This document shows, in pieces, positions 37,261 through 45,329 of a stretch of 64,000 bases of DNA. The stretch spans positions 124,001 to 188,000 of the forward strand of contig DASXVV010000002.1 in assembly GCA_036504035.1 (NCBI GenBank). The letters are read 5' to 3'. The position numbers were made by a program, and so were the translations under genes. The DNA is from Candidatus Deferrimicrobiaceae bacterium. Its GTDB lineage: Bacteria; Desulfobacterota; Deferrimicrobia; Deferrimicrobiales; Deferrimicrobiaceae. The notes beneath the pieces are model-generated. The model was not told where the DNA came from and searched no databases. It was given only the letters and a program-made list of their open reading frames with translations. How positions within the stretch are numbered: the stretch's first letter is position 1; each line of letters starts with the position of its first letter.

Positions 37261-38789
37261 GACTCCTCCTTCCGCAGGTACTCCTCAAGCTCCAAAATCC
37301 GACGTTTCAGCTTTATTCCTTCTTCAAAAATCTTCCTTTCGGATTTGACGAGCGCACGGATCGACCATGCGTCGCCTCCGTCAATCGACGACTTGTGACA
37401 CTCCCATGCATCAATGAGAGCCTTGTGAACAGAACTGATCCAGGTCATTTCCACCCGGAAAGGATCCGCCTCACAGGTAAACGATTGGAGGGTTTCCTGA
37501 AATCGTCCCTCCAGCATCGACCAATAACGTGGAAGACAAGGCATTTGGGAAATAAAAGCAGAGACGTCCTTCTGATCAGGCCGCCCATTTCCCCTGCTGA
37601 TCAGGTCTCCCGCATATGCACGACATGTGGCAAGAAGGACATTTTGGGTTTGCTCGGCGGCGTCAAGGAAGGAACGTATGTCGGCCCTCACGTCCGGGTG
37701 ACTTGCAAGGGCAGTTGGCAATGCAAACCGCTCCATCCTCCAGAAATCAATTTTAGCTTTGGTGTTCGAAAGGCCAAGCACTATGATCCCGGTCGGGAGT
37801 CTAGCGACATTGTGTCCTGACAACCGGATGGCATGCTGGATTACAGCTGGGGTCCCACGTTCTTCATCGCCACCAGGCAGGAGAGAATCGAAGTTTCTCC
37901 ATACCCCCCGGCCATGGAATTGAACAGGAAGCAGACCAAACTTATCGTGGGTCTTGTAGGCGAGCATCGGGTCCCGATGACTTCCCACATCGCAATTCAC
38001 TCCCGACGCAAACCCCAGTCTTGAAACCCCGGGCATGCCGTCATCCTTGAATCTTATTGCCCGCGATAGCCATGAATAACGGTCGGCAAATCCAGTGATT
38101 CCCCGAGGAGCCATTTTTCGTAAACTTGCAACCGTTTCAAGTTTTCTTTCCCATATCGGGAGATCGCCTTCTACCACGTCTTTCGTCTCCGGAACCAGCA
38201 TGGAGGCGAGGGTCTCCCTCATGGATTTCCCGATCGGAATAACCATCATCGCGCCGGTCGATGGCGCGTCTTTCGTATGAGCAATCTCACTTTTTCCTGA
38301 ACTGACTGAAAATGTCAGACTTGCCAACAACCACCTTGCCGCAGAAGAATCATCGATACGGCTATCCCCCAAAGTCGAAACATGATCGAACACGATTTTT
38401 GCGTTATCCGCGTTGTGTTCAATCGCGATTGCGGACCACATTCGCCAGTTGGTCGGCTCAAACGAAGGAACCTGCCCGAACGGATGCTCCTCGTGAAATA
38501 GCCAGAATCGGTCGCTCCACTTTTCCAGATAGGCGGTGATCTTTTCGGCAGGGAACCCGTTATTGAACAAATCCTTCGCTTCGTCGATGTCGGTCGGTCC
38601 TTCCAGCGCCCGATAGAGAACCGCGAGCAGAAACCGATACAGCGATGCAACGACGAGAGGCGATCCGTCTTCGATGCCTGCAATTTCATCGGCATGCAGG
38701 AGAACGTCCCGAATGCCCAACTCCTCCCTTCTTCCATCGCGGAAGCAAACCGGAATCCATTTTTCATCGATCAGGTTGAATCGGCTCAA
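37257..38789 (-). CDS. cas8e: Cas8e large Cascade subunit (Cse1/CasA)
   Basis: 510 aa; recognises the PAM and recruits Cas3. I start at TTG 38789, giving (M)SRFNLIDEKWIPV, the usual Cas8e N-terminus (..NLI.E.WIPV). AAGGAGG lies just upstream and the TTG overlaps the cas3 stop (TTGA). The longer frame to 38861 runs into cas3. A loop such as FADRYSWLSRAIRF and C-terminal four-helix bundle segments are visible. Confidence 0.93.
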   Translation of the reverse strand: MSRFNLIDEKWIPVCFRDGRREELGIRDVLLHADEIAGIEDGSPLVVASLYRFLLAVLYRALEGPTDIDEAKDLFNNGFPAEKITAYLEKWSDRFWLFHEEHPFGQVPSFEPTNWRMWSAIAIEHNADNAKIVFDHVSTLGDSRIDDSSAARWLLASLTFSVSSGKSEIAHTKDAPSTGAMMVIPIGKSMRETLASMLVPETKDVVEGDLPIWERKLETVASLRKMAPRGITGFADRYSWLSRAIRFKDDGMPGVSRLGFASGVNCDVGSHRDPMLAYKTHDKFGLLPVQFHGRGVWRNFDSLLPGGDEERGTPAVIQHAIRLSGHNVARLPTGIIVLGLSNTKAKIDFWRMERFALPTALASHPDVRADIRSFLDAAEQTQNVLLATCRAYAGDLISRGNGRPDQKDVSAFISQMPCLPRYWSMLEGRFQETLQSFTCEADPFRVEMTWISSVHKALIDAWECHKSSIDGGDAWSIRALVKSERKIFEEGIKLKRRILELEEYLRKEES

Positions 38790-41440
38790 GACTCCTCCTT
38801 CTTCGTCCCGTATACCAAACCCAATTCTTGGTCGAGGCGGACGTTTTGATCGGATTGCCATTGCCCGATATCGTCGAGAAGCATCGGATAGGCGTTTCGA
38901 AGCAATGACGATTTGTTCCAGCCTGCCGGAACCCCTTGATCCTTTAAATTACGAACGATTCCTTTCCTGGAGATGGACACGCCCCGCATGAACCAACGTT
39001 TCGCGGTCTCGAAGTCAGGCGTTGAATTTGGATCGAATCCTTCGGGGGGGAAGAGCGGAACAGCCAGGATGGAGGGCTCCCCCAAACGGGTTTGTGCGAC
39101 AAGGGCTGGGTGGATTCCGGGGTCGTCCTCATCGGCTCGTACCCATCTCCCCGGATCATCCCAGGAAGCGTCATCTGGTCGTCCGATGATCGCTTGATGC
39201 GCCTGCTGGCACTGGGCGAACACAATTCCTTCCGCCAGTCGCGCCTTGTCCATTCGTTCCCGCATGGATTCGGGAACGATGATTTCTTCCTCGTAGATGG
39301 CGCGAACCATCGGTTCAATCGCGTCAGGCAGGATGATCTCCGTGGTCAAGTGAAGCGCAATCCATGTCGACAGGAGGAGGTCTTCCCGATAGACGCTTCC
39401 CCACCATAGCGGGCCTCCAAAACATGGCGGTTCTTCCCCGGCCAATCCCGAGACAACGAGAGCCGGCCTGTTGACCGGACGCCCATCCCTTTGATGACGC
39501 CACAATCGTCCCGCGCGTTGGAGCAACAGATCGATGGGAGCCAGATCACTCACGATGACGTCGAAATCCAGATCAAGACTTTGCTCGACTACCTGAGTTG
39601 CCACTAGAATTTTCCGGCCGCTACGATCCCCACCATTGCCGAAAGTCCGTACGACGGCCTCTTCCCGATTCTGGCGCTCGTCACCCGGATATCGCGCGTG
39701 GAACAGGAATACCGCAGTTCCGTCTTCAAGATACTTTCCGACCTGTTTCCCCGATGCGACAACGATCGGCTCGCCTTCGGGGAAAGACCGGTACAGATCT
39801 TGAGATCGCTGGACGGTATTCATCAAGGCGAGCCCATATCCCCCAAATACCAGTCTTTCTTCGAGCGATGCCTTGACGGACAGAAGATCAGGACCGACTC
39901 GGGCAACTTCGATTCGGGTGCGTCTGGCTGGGTCCGATTGCAGGGGTATCTGATGAGTTTCACCTTTTCGGAAAACGGAGAGTCGTGGATAGGGGACATC
40001 GTCAAACGACATCCCTTTCCCCTCCACAGTCTCGGCAAACTTCTTTCGGATAGAAGACGGAAGCGTCGCAGAAAGCAGAATGACGGAAGAACCAAGCGCC
40101 AGTAGCCATCGGACCAAATGAATCAGAAGGGTTCCGGTGTAGGCATCGTACGCATGGATCTCGTCGATGACGACAACCCTGTTTGCGAGGCCCCAAAGGC
40201 GGACAAACTGGTGACGGACCGGAAGAATCGTCAGCAACGCTTGATCCACGGTTCCAACACCGTATTCCGACAAGAGCGCCCGCTTCTTTCGCGTGAACCA
40301 CTCCCCTGCACGAACACCTCCGCCCAACTCCGGATCGTCGATGGCGGCTTCTTTCAGCCCCTGGAATTCCTCATTCAATAAGGTTCCACCATGCAGAAGT
40401 TGGAGGTCGAGCCGACGGTCCGAACCAAACGATTTGAGGAAAAGGTGTGTTCTGTGAAACATGGCATTCCCGGTCGCCTTGGTGGGTAGGGCGACATAAA
40501 GGCCGCGATGACCAAAGCGTCTCTGCAACTCAATGTATGCATGGAATGCCGCTTCGGTCTTCCCTTCTCCCATCGGGGCTTCGAGAAGAAACAGTGCGGG
40601 GCCGGAGACGGCACCCACCGCTTCCACTATGGCCTGTTGCAAAGGCCTTGGAGATAACTCGAAAATCGACTCGAATGATCTTGCTTTGGTGATCAAGGGC
40701 GTGCGGGCTGCCCACCCGATGGCATCGAGGGCTTTTCGTGCAGAGTTGCCGCTAGCCGCTAACCAGCGGAGAGGGTCTTCGCAATCTTTCGGGGTGCCAT
40801 ATGAGAACCAGATTTCGTTTGATCCGATCCAGTCGGCAAAACTTGTAAGCCCCGCAAGTAACATGAAATCGGGACCTGACATTTTTTGCTTGATGGGTGG
40901 AACGATTGCTCCAAAAAGATCCATCAGTAAATCGAAAATCTCCTGCCTGGCTGCAGACCAATCCCGATCGCCAATTACTCTTGATCCTATCCGCTCAAGC
41001 GCGGATGAAGAGGGCCGTATGCCATGATGGGACGTCACTGCATCAGCAATCAGATGCGACATTTCCTCCGGCCAACCACGCTTTGCAAGAAGGTCTGACA
41101 GGACAACCTGACCAACGGCTCCATGGTGGACAAATCCCCCCAACGGGGGTGGAAGTCTCCTGAACCCAGCGGAAGAAAGGAACGGCTCTGCACTCTCTCT
41201 CTTGAACTGAAATCCAGGAAATGCCTTGCCTATATCGTGATTGGCGATCAAGGTAAGGATCCACGGACGGGCCTGCTCCCAAGACAAACCCAACACGCCT
41301 CCCATCCTCTCCCGGGTCGCCGCCGGCTCCCGATCAAGAATTGCATCTGCACAGGCGGCAACCTCGATCAGATGCAGCAGAAGAGGATGGAAGCCATCAT
41401 CCCTACTTTTCGCCCAAAGCATTGCGAATCCTTTTCTCAT
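38786..41440 (-). CDS. cas3: Cas3 nuclease-helicase, type I-E
   Basis: About 884 aa from the ATG of MRKGFAMLWAKS, which has AAAGGGA upstream. The HD nuclease comes first: LLHLIEVAACADAIL, NHDIGKAF (about residue 68), VHHGAVGQ, SHHGIRP. The SF2 helicase follows: Walker A LEAPMGEGKTEAA (about 285), VVVIDEIHAYD (about 425), LLSATLPS, and motif VI QRAGRLWRHQR (about 640). It degrades DNA marked by Cascade. First gene of the cas operon; no cas regulator is visible upstream. Confidence 0.96.
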   Translation of the reverse strand: MRKGFAMLWAKSRDDGFHPLLLHLIEVAACADAILDREPAATRERMGGVLGLSWEQARPWILTLIANHDIGKAFPGFQFKRESAEPFLSSAGFRRLPPPLGGFVHHGAVGQVVLSDLLAKRGWPEEMSHLIADAVTSHHGIRPSSSALERIGSRVIGDRDWSAARQEIFDLLMDLFGAIVPPIKQKMSGPDFMLLAGLTSFADWIGSNEIWFSYGTPKDCEDPLRWLAASGNSARKALDAIGWAARTPLITKARSFESIFELSPRPLQQAIVEAVGAVSGPALFLLEAPMGEGKTEAAFHAYIELQRRFGHRGLYVALPTKATGNAMFHRTHLFLKSFGSDRRLDLQLLHGGTLLNEEFQGLKEAAIDDPELGGGVRAGEWFTRKKRALLSEYGVGTVDQALLTILPVRHQFVRLWGLANRVVVIDEIHAYDAYTGTLLIHLVRWLLALGSSVILLSATLPSSIRKKFAETVEGKGMSFDDVPYPRLSVFRKGETHQIPLQSDPARRTRIEVARVGPDLLSVKASLEERLVFGGYGLALMNTVQRSQDLYRSFPEGEPIVVASGKQVGKYLEDGTAVFLFHARYPGDERQNREEAVVRTFGNGGDRSGRKILVATQVVEQSLDLDFDVIVSDLAPIDLLLQRAGRLWRHQRDGRPVNRPALVVSGLAGEEPPCFGGPLWWGSVYREDLLLSTWIALHLTTEIILPDAIEPMVRAIYEEEIIVPESMRERMDKARLAEGIVFAQCQQAHQAIIGRPDDASWDDPGRWVRADEDDPGIHPALVAQTRLGEPSILAVPLFPPEGFDPNSTPDFETAKRWFMRGVSISRKGIVRNLKDQGVPAGWNKSSLLRNAYPMLLDDIGQWQSDQNVRLDQELGLVYGTKKEES

Positions 41441-41619
41441 ATTCCCTTTCATTAACCGATCGTACTCGCCAGCTCGCCGATCAGCATACGCTTTCCTGCC
41501 GATCTTTGAACCGGGCGTTCCGGGTCGCATGGGTCGGTCGGCGCGGGGCTCGGTTCATGGGAGGAGTCTCAACCAAAGCTGTCGCAAATGCGGCGACACT
41601 CCGTCGAGAAGGCCGGGAA

Positions 41620-41665
41620 TTGTTATTCGACAGGGGTGGACATACAATATAACTTGTATATACAA
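41620..41665 (+). promoter_or_regulatory. Promoter and operator of the RHH/PIN pair
   Basis: TTGTTA (41620-41625) and TACAAT (41643-41648) lie 17 bp apart. The -10 sits in a set of half-sites, TACAA (41643), TTGTA (41654) and TACAA (41661), the last two making a perfect 12-bp palindrome TTGTATATACAA. This fits autorepression by the ribbon-helix-helix antitoxin. Confidence 0.6.
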
Positions 41666-41683
41666 ACCGATGACGAGGTGCCC

Positions 41684-41935
41684 ATGTCTTCCCAGTTGAT
41701 CGTGCGGATCGATCCGGAACTGAAGGAAAAAGTCAGCCGGCTGGCTTACCGCGAGGGGAAGACGACGAGCCTCCTGGTGCGCGAGCTGCTTGCGGAATAC
41801 GTGAAGAACCGGGACATCTCGGGATATATCGACGACCTCTGGAACCGGACGGGCGGGAAACTGGCCGACGCGGGCACGACGGAGAAAGACGTGGCGGAGG
41901 CGATCCGGAGCGTCCGGGGCCGGGGCGGCCGTTGA
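41684..41935 (+). CDS. Ribbon-helix-helix (CopG-like) antitoxin
   Basis: 83 aa starting at the ATG of MSSQLIVRID, 5 nt after GAGGTG. SSQLIVRIDPELKEKVSRLA followed by EGKTTSLLVRELLAEYV is a ribbon-helix-helix DNA-binding domain; the C-terminal part would bind the toxin. It overlaps the PIN gene by 4 bp, the usual antitoxin-toxin arrangement. Confidence 0.88.
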   Translation: MSSQLIVRIDPELKEKVSRLAYREGKTTSLLVRELLAEYVKNRDISGYIDDLWNRTGGKLADAGTTEKDVAEAIRSVRGRGGR

Positions 41936-42354
41936 AGGTCGTCCTCGACACGAACGTCTTCGTCTCCTCGTTCTACGGCGGCAATCCCAGGAAAGTGATC
42001 GACCTGTGGCGGCAAGGCGCCGTGACGCTCTGCCTCTCCGGACCCATCGTCGAGGAATACCTGGAAGTGCTGCGACGGATGGGGCTCGGAAATTCGGGGG
42101 AACTTGAGGAACTGGCCCGGCTCTTTGCGGAAGGGTTCAACCTTTTGTTTTTCGCGCAGCCGCCCCGGATACAGGTCGTGCCGGACGATCCGGACGACGA
42201 CCGGTTCTTCGAATGCGCGGTGGCGCTTTCCGCGGATTTCATCGTCAGCGGGGACAAGCACCTGCTTCGGGTCGGGAACTTTCGGGGGATTCCGGTCTAC
42301 GGCGTGAAGGAATTTCTGGACCGCTTCCCCGCATCACCGGACAGGCGGACGTAG
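41932..42354 (+). CDS. PIN-domain toxin (VapC-like)
   Basis: 140 aa starting at a TTG that overlaps the antitoxin stop (TTGA). The PIN fold is visible: KVVLDTNVFVSSFYGG (first catalytic Asp and Asn), the conserved Glu in GPIVEEYLEVL, and DDPDDDRFFECAVALSADFIVSGDKHLL with the remaining acidic residues. Probably an RNase of the putative-toxin COG1569-like group. All expected acidic residues are present. Confidence 0.9.
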   Translation: MKVVLDTNVFVSSFYGGNPRKVIDLWRQGAVTLCLSGPIVEEYLEVLRRMGLGNSGELEELARLFAEGFNLLFFAQPPRIQVVPDDPDDDRFFECAVALSADFIVSGDKHLLRVGNFRGIPVYGVKEFLDRFPASPDRRT

Positions 42355-42358
42355 GCCG

Positions 42359-42883
42359 TCAGCGGGGGCGGCCGAAGACGGTCGGGCCACCCGCCTTCCG
42401 CCAGGCGTAGTCCTCGATAATGCGCGTGCGCTCGTCGACCAGGACCCAGAGCCGGTCGGTGTCGGTCCGGTGGTCGATGTCGATCCAGAAGATGAGGACG
42501 ATGCAGGCCAGGTCCTCCTTCGACCGGCGGAACAGGTAGATCCGGCGGTGGTCGCCGCCGCCCGGCGTCTTCGGGAAGAGTTCGAAAGCGCTGTCGGTGT
42601 CGAAGTCGACCGGTCGCTCCCACGGGGGGGCGGAGAGAGCGCGGCCTTGCTCCGGGAGGATGGAGGCCGTCTCCCCCGGGGCCAGGACCGCCGCCGGGAG
42701 GCCGAACCGGTCGAAGATCTCCCCCTTCGTCGTGACGCCTGGGCGGAGCGCCGCGACCGACGCCGCAGGAATCAGCGTTCCGCCTTTCGAGGCGCCTCGC
42801 GGGATGTAGCACCCGCTTAGAAGAAGGGCGAGCGCCGCGACAGCGATGGCCCCCCGCGCTAGTGCAGCAATTCGTCCGGCCAC
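42359..42883 (-). CDS. BamE/SmpA-like lipoprotein (third paralogue)
   Basis: 174 aa from the GTG at 42883, which has GGAGG 5 nt upstream. The lipoprotein signal ends LALLLSGCYIP (lipobox LSGC). SVAALRPGVTTKGEIFDRFGLPAAVLAPG matches the BamE/SmpA pattern (G.t..ei...fG.P). The C-terminal RLWVLVDERTRIIEDYAWRK resembles RLFLLVDE and TLWVLLDE in its two neighbours. The start lies 25 bp inside the preceding gene. The precise role is unknown; an outer-membrane location is inferred from the lipobox. Confidence 0.8.
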   Translation of the reverse strand: MAGRIAALARGAIAVAALALLLSGCYIPRGASKGGTLIPAASVAALRPGVTTKGEIFDRFGLPAAVLAPGETASILPEQGRALSAPPWERPVDFDTDSAFELFPKTPGGGDHRRIYLFRRSKEDLACIVLIFWIDIDHRTDTDRLWVLVDERTRIIEDYAWRKAGGPTVFGRPR

Positions 42884-43338
42884 GGAACCTCCGACATCGG
42901 GATCTTCCGATCCGCCGATCCGACCTCGCGTCGGGTCACTGAGCCGGTCTTTTCGTCGAGGAGAACCCAGAGCGTCCGGGTCGTCAGGACCGGCTCCGTC
43001 GGATACGGGATGCAACCGTACTGCCCGCAGAGGAGGAAGATCGTGAAGCGGCTCTCCGCCGCGTCGTACCGGTAGGCGACCGTGCCCGGTCCGACCCCGC
43101 CCGGCGGAAGAGGCTGTGAGGCCCCGTCCCGGACGACCCCGTCCGGAGGGCCGAGCCGGTCGAGAAGCTCCCGGCGCGTGGTCTGCCCGGGCAGGATTCC
43201 CGCGATCTGGGCGTCGGTGAAGTGCGCGACGGGAACGCGACGGTCGCGGACGACCGCGCACCCCGCCCCGGGCGACGCGGCCGCAAGACAGCCGAAAAGC
43301 GCGCAAAGCCGCAGCGCCGTCCCGGCCCGCCGATTCAC
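42859..43338 (-). CDS. BamE/SmpA-like lipoprotein (second paralogue)
   Basis: 159 aa from the GTG at 43338, preceded by GGAGGG and overlapping the previous stop (GTGA). The signal sequence LRLCALFGCLAAASPGAGC has a candidate lipidated Cys (AGC). QIAGILPGQTTRRELLDRLGPPDGVVRDG is clearly homologous to both neighbours, as is TLWVLLDEKTGSV. Function unrecognised. Confidence 0.78.
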   Translation of the reverse strand: MNRRAGTALRLCALFGCLAAASPGAGCAVVRDRRVPVAHFTDAQIAGILPGQTTRRELLDRLGPPDGVVRDGASQPLPPGGVGPGTVAYRYDAAESRFTIFLLCGQYGCIPYPTEPVLTTRTLWVLLDEKTGSVTRREVGSADRKIPMSEVPWPDELLH

Positions 43339-43817
43339 GGGGCCCTCCGGAAGACGACGTCCTCGACGCGACCCGTCCCCTCGTCGACGAGAAGGAAGAG
43401 CCGGTCGACGACCGCTTCCCGCGTCACGCCGCCGCCCCCGATGAGCGGAAAGACGAGGAACTGGTTCGCCGCCTCGACGGGAGCGTCGTAGTAGAAGACG
43501 ACCTCGGACGGACGGAGGGGCTGCCTCGCCGCGAAGAGGGCGAGGAACGCCTCGGAGGGGACCGACTCCCCGCCCGCACGCCACCCTCCCGGCGGCGGGA
43601 ACGTCATTTGCGTCCCCGGCCGCGCGACGGCGCGCGGCGGCCCGAACGCCGCCAGGATCTCCAAGCGCGTCGTGACGCCGGGACGAATGGCGGCCACCCG
43701 CTCGGGGAGGAGCGGCTCGTCGAAGACCGTCCGCTCCCGCATCGCGAAGCACCCGCCGAGAAGAAGGAACAGGAGCGCCGGGAGCGCGAAGGCCCGCCCG
43801 AGCGTCGCCGGCGTCAT
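43335..43817 (-). CDS. BamE/SmpA-like lipoprotein (first paralogue)
   Basis: 160 aa from the ATG of MTPATLGRAF, which overlaps the previous stop (ATGA). Lipobox LLLGGC. RVAAIRPGVTTRLEILAAFGPPRAVARPG and RLFLLVDEGTGRVEDV carry the same two blocks as the next two genes. Function unrecognised; these blocks recall the BamE fold, in which a short helical N-terminus is followed by a small beta sheet. Confidence 0.78.
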   Translation of the reverse strand: MTPATLGRAFALPALLFLLLGGCFAMRERTVFDEPLLPERVAAIRPGVTTRLEILAAFGPPRAVARPGTQMTFPPPGGWRAGGESVPSEAFLALFAARQPLRPSEVVFYYDAPVEAANQFLVFPLIGGGGVTREAVVDRLFLLVDEGTGRVEDVVFRRAP

Positions 43818-44494
43818 CGGACGGTATCCCCGGCGTCCGCCGGCGGCGAAGCCGGCGCTGTACGCGGGGGCGGCAGCGGTTTTGCCGCCCCCGCGTACAG
43901 CGCCGGAAGCAGGTCGGCAAACGCATGGTCGACGGCGGCGGCCAGACGGGTCTCGAACGGCCCCGGATCGGACGGAACCGTCGGCCAGCGCGTCTCGGAG
44001 ACGACACGGCCGGTCGCCATATCGAGGAGCGACGCCGAGACCGCCGGCTGTTCGAACGCCGCCGATCGAGGGCCGGGAATCGAAACGGCGCCGAAGAGGA
44101 CCCCGTCGACCCCGAGTGCGATTCCGACCCGGTGCGCCTCGTTGTCGGAGAAGCCGCCTTCCGGCCGGGGCGACGTCCCCTTCGCTCGAAGCGCCCACTC
44201 GGCGGGTGCCGGGTCGACGACGTCGACGATCCCGAGCGGCCGGAGCCGGTGCGCGAACCACTCCGCCGCCGGACGCCGCAGCGACGGATCCCCCCCGAAC
44301 GGAAGGACGGCAACCGTTCGCCATGGCCGTTTCCCCGGTCCTGCGTTCGAGAAGGTATTGTCGAATTTCAGGAAATGGGCGGGGGATGGGACGCACGCGG
44401 CGAGGAAGAACGCCAGCGCCAAGACCGCCGCGGTCGGCAAGGCCGCAGACCCGCGGAAGCTTCGTTCGGTGAGCGACGGGGAACGCGTCTGCAT
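43814..44494 (-). CDS. Lipoprotein of unknown function, first gene of a four-lipoprotein operon
   Basis: 226 aa. Signal peptide with lipobox FFLAAC. The mature region WRTVAVLPFGGDPSLRRPAAEWFAHRL and GIALGVDGVLFGAVSI recalls the LpoB/CsgG-like or GNA1162-type lipoprotein fold, in which an AVLPF strand is followed by a GVDAVL segment. That link is by pattern only. The C-terminal about 25 residues are Pro/Ala-rich and encoded by a perfect 24-bp palindrome. Three BamE-like paralogues follow, each overlapping the next. Confidence 0.75.
   Translation of the reverse strand: MQTRSPSLTERSFRGSAALPTAAVLALAFFLAACVPSPAHFLKFDNTFSNAGPGKRPWRTVAVLPFGGDPSLRRPAAEWFAHRLRPLGIVDVVDPAPAEWALRAKGTSPRPEGGFSDNEAHRVGIALGVDGVLFGAVSIPGPRSAAFEQPAVSASLLDMATGRVVSETRWPTVPSDPGPFETRLAAAVDHAFADLLPALYAGAAKPLPPPRTAPASPPADAGDTVR
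43852..43906. repeat. Perfect 24-bp inverted repeat inside a coding region
   Basis: Arms at 43852-43875 (starting CCGGCGCTGTACGCG) and 43883-43906 are exact reverse complements around a 7-nt loop GCGGTTT. They lie in the last about 90 bp of the first lipoprotein gene and encode part of its Pro/Ala-rich tail. Such a palindrome is far beyond what coding needs and looks like an inserted palindromic element or an internal transcription/mRNA-stability signal. Confidence 0.85.
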
Positions 44495-44588
44495 CGGTTC
44501 CTCCAGGTCAAGGCATGTTCCCTGGGAATATCGTGTGCCATCCGGGCCCGGAGGTAAACCGGTTTCTGTGCCGGTGAGGGATTCGGGG

Positions 44589-45329
44589 CTACGGGGTTCG
44601 GGGATGGTCCAGCGACCGGTTCACCTCGGCTTCGGAGAGGCGGACGTAGGCCGGCACCAAGACGGCCGGGTCGGGGAGCGGCGTCCCGGCGGCCAGCATC
44701 TCGAGGGCGAGGCCGCCGACGGCGGCGGCCGACGGGTAAGGGGCATCGCCGGCAGGAAACCGGGCGCGGGCGCCGAAGGTTCCGGCCAGCAGGTCGCGGT
44801 ATGGGGGGACGGCGTCGCCGCAGAAAAGAAGGGGGCCGTCGGGCAGCGCCCCGGCGAGGGCATCGGTCGGGACCGCCCGGTCGGGAGACAGGCGGTGAAG
44901 CGCCCCACCCTCGTACCGGAAGGTCGCCGCGTAAAGCTCGCCCCGGCGGGCGTCCTGGACCGGGCAGAGCGTGACCCCCTCGCGCCGGAAGCGCCACGCC
45001 AGCGCCTGCAGCGTGGGAACGGGAACCAGCGGCACGCCCCAGCCGAAGCAGAATCCTTTCGCGGCCGCCATGCCGACCCGGAGGCCGGTGAACGACCCGG
45101 GCCCGGCGGACACGGCGACGTGCGTCACCGGCCGGGCTTCCGCCCCCGGCAGCGTGAGCAGCGCGTCGATCGCCTGGAGGAACGACCGGTCCATCCGGTT
45201 GCCGCCCTCGAGGCGATGCTCGCCGATCACCCCCCCGTCGGACACAAGCGCGACGCTGCCGTGCGGGGTGGCGGATTCGATCGCAAGGACGACGCGCGGC
45301 GACTGCGGGGACGACCCATCAGCCGGCAT
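44589..45329 (-). CDS. tsaB: tRNA t6A synthesis protein TsaB
   Basis: 246 aa ASKHA-fold partner of TsaD in N6-threonylcarbamoyladenosine formation on tRNA. The family motif VAVSAGPGSFTGLRVGMAAAKG (residues about 70-91) and N-terminal VLAIESATPHGSVAL are present. It overlaps the end of rseP by 11 bp and ends the rpsB-to-tsaB run. Confidence 0.95.
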   Translation of the reverse strand: MPADGSSPQSPRVVLAIESATPHGSVALVSDGGVIGEHRLEGGNRMDRSFLQAIDALLTLPGAEARPVTHVAVSAGPGSFTGLRVGMAAAKGFCFGWGVPLVPVPTLQALAWRFRREGVTLCPVQDARRGELYAATFRYEGGALHRLSPDRAVPTDALAGALPDGPLLFCGDAVPPYRDLLAGTFGARARFPAGDAPYPSAAAVGGLALEMLAAGTPLPDPAVLVPAYVRLSEAEVNRSLDHPRTP

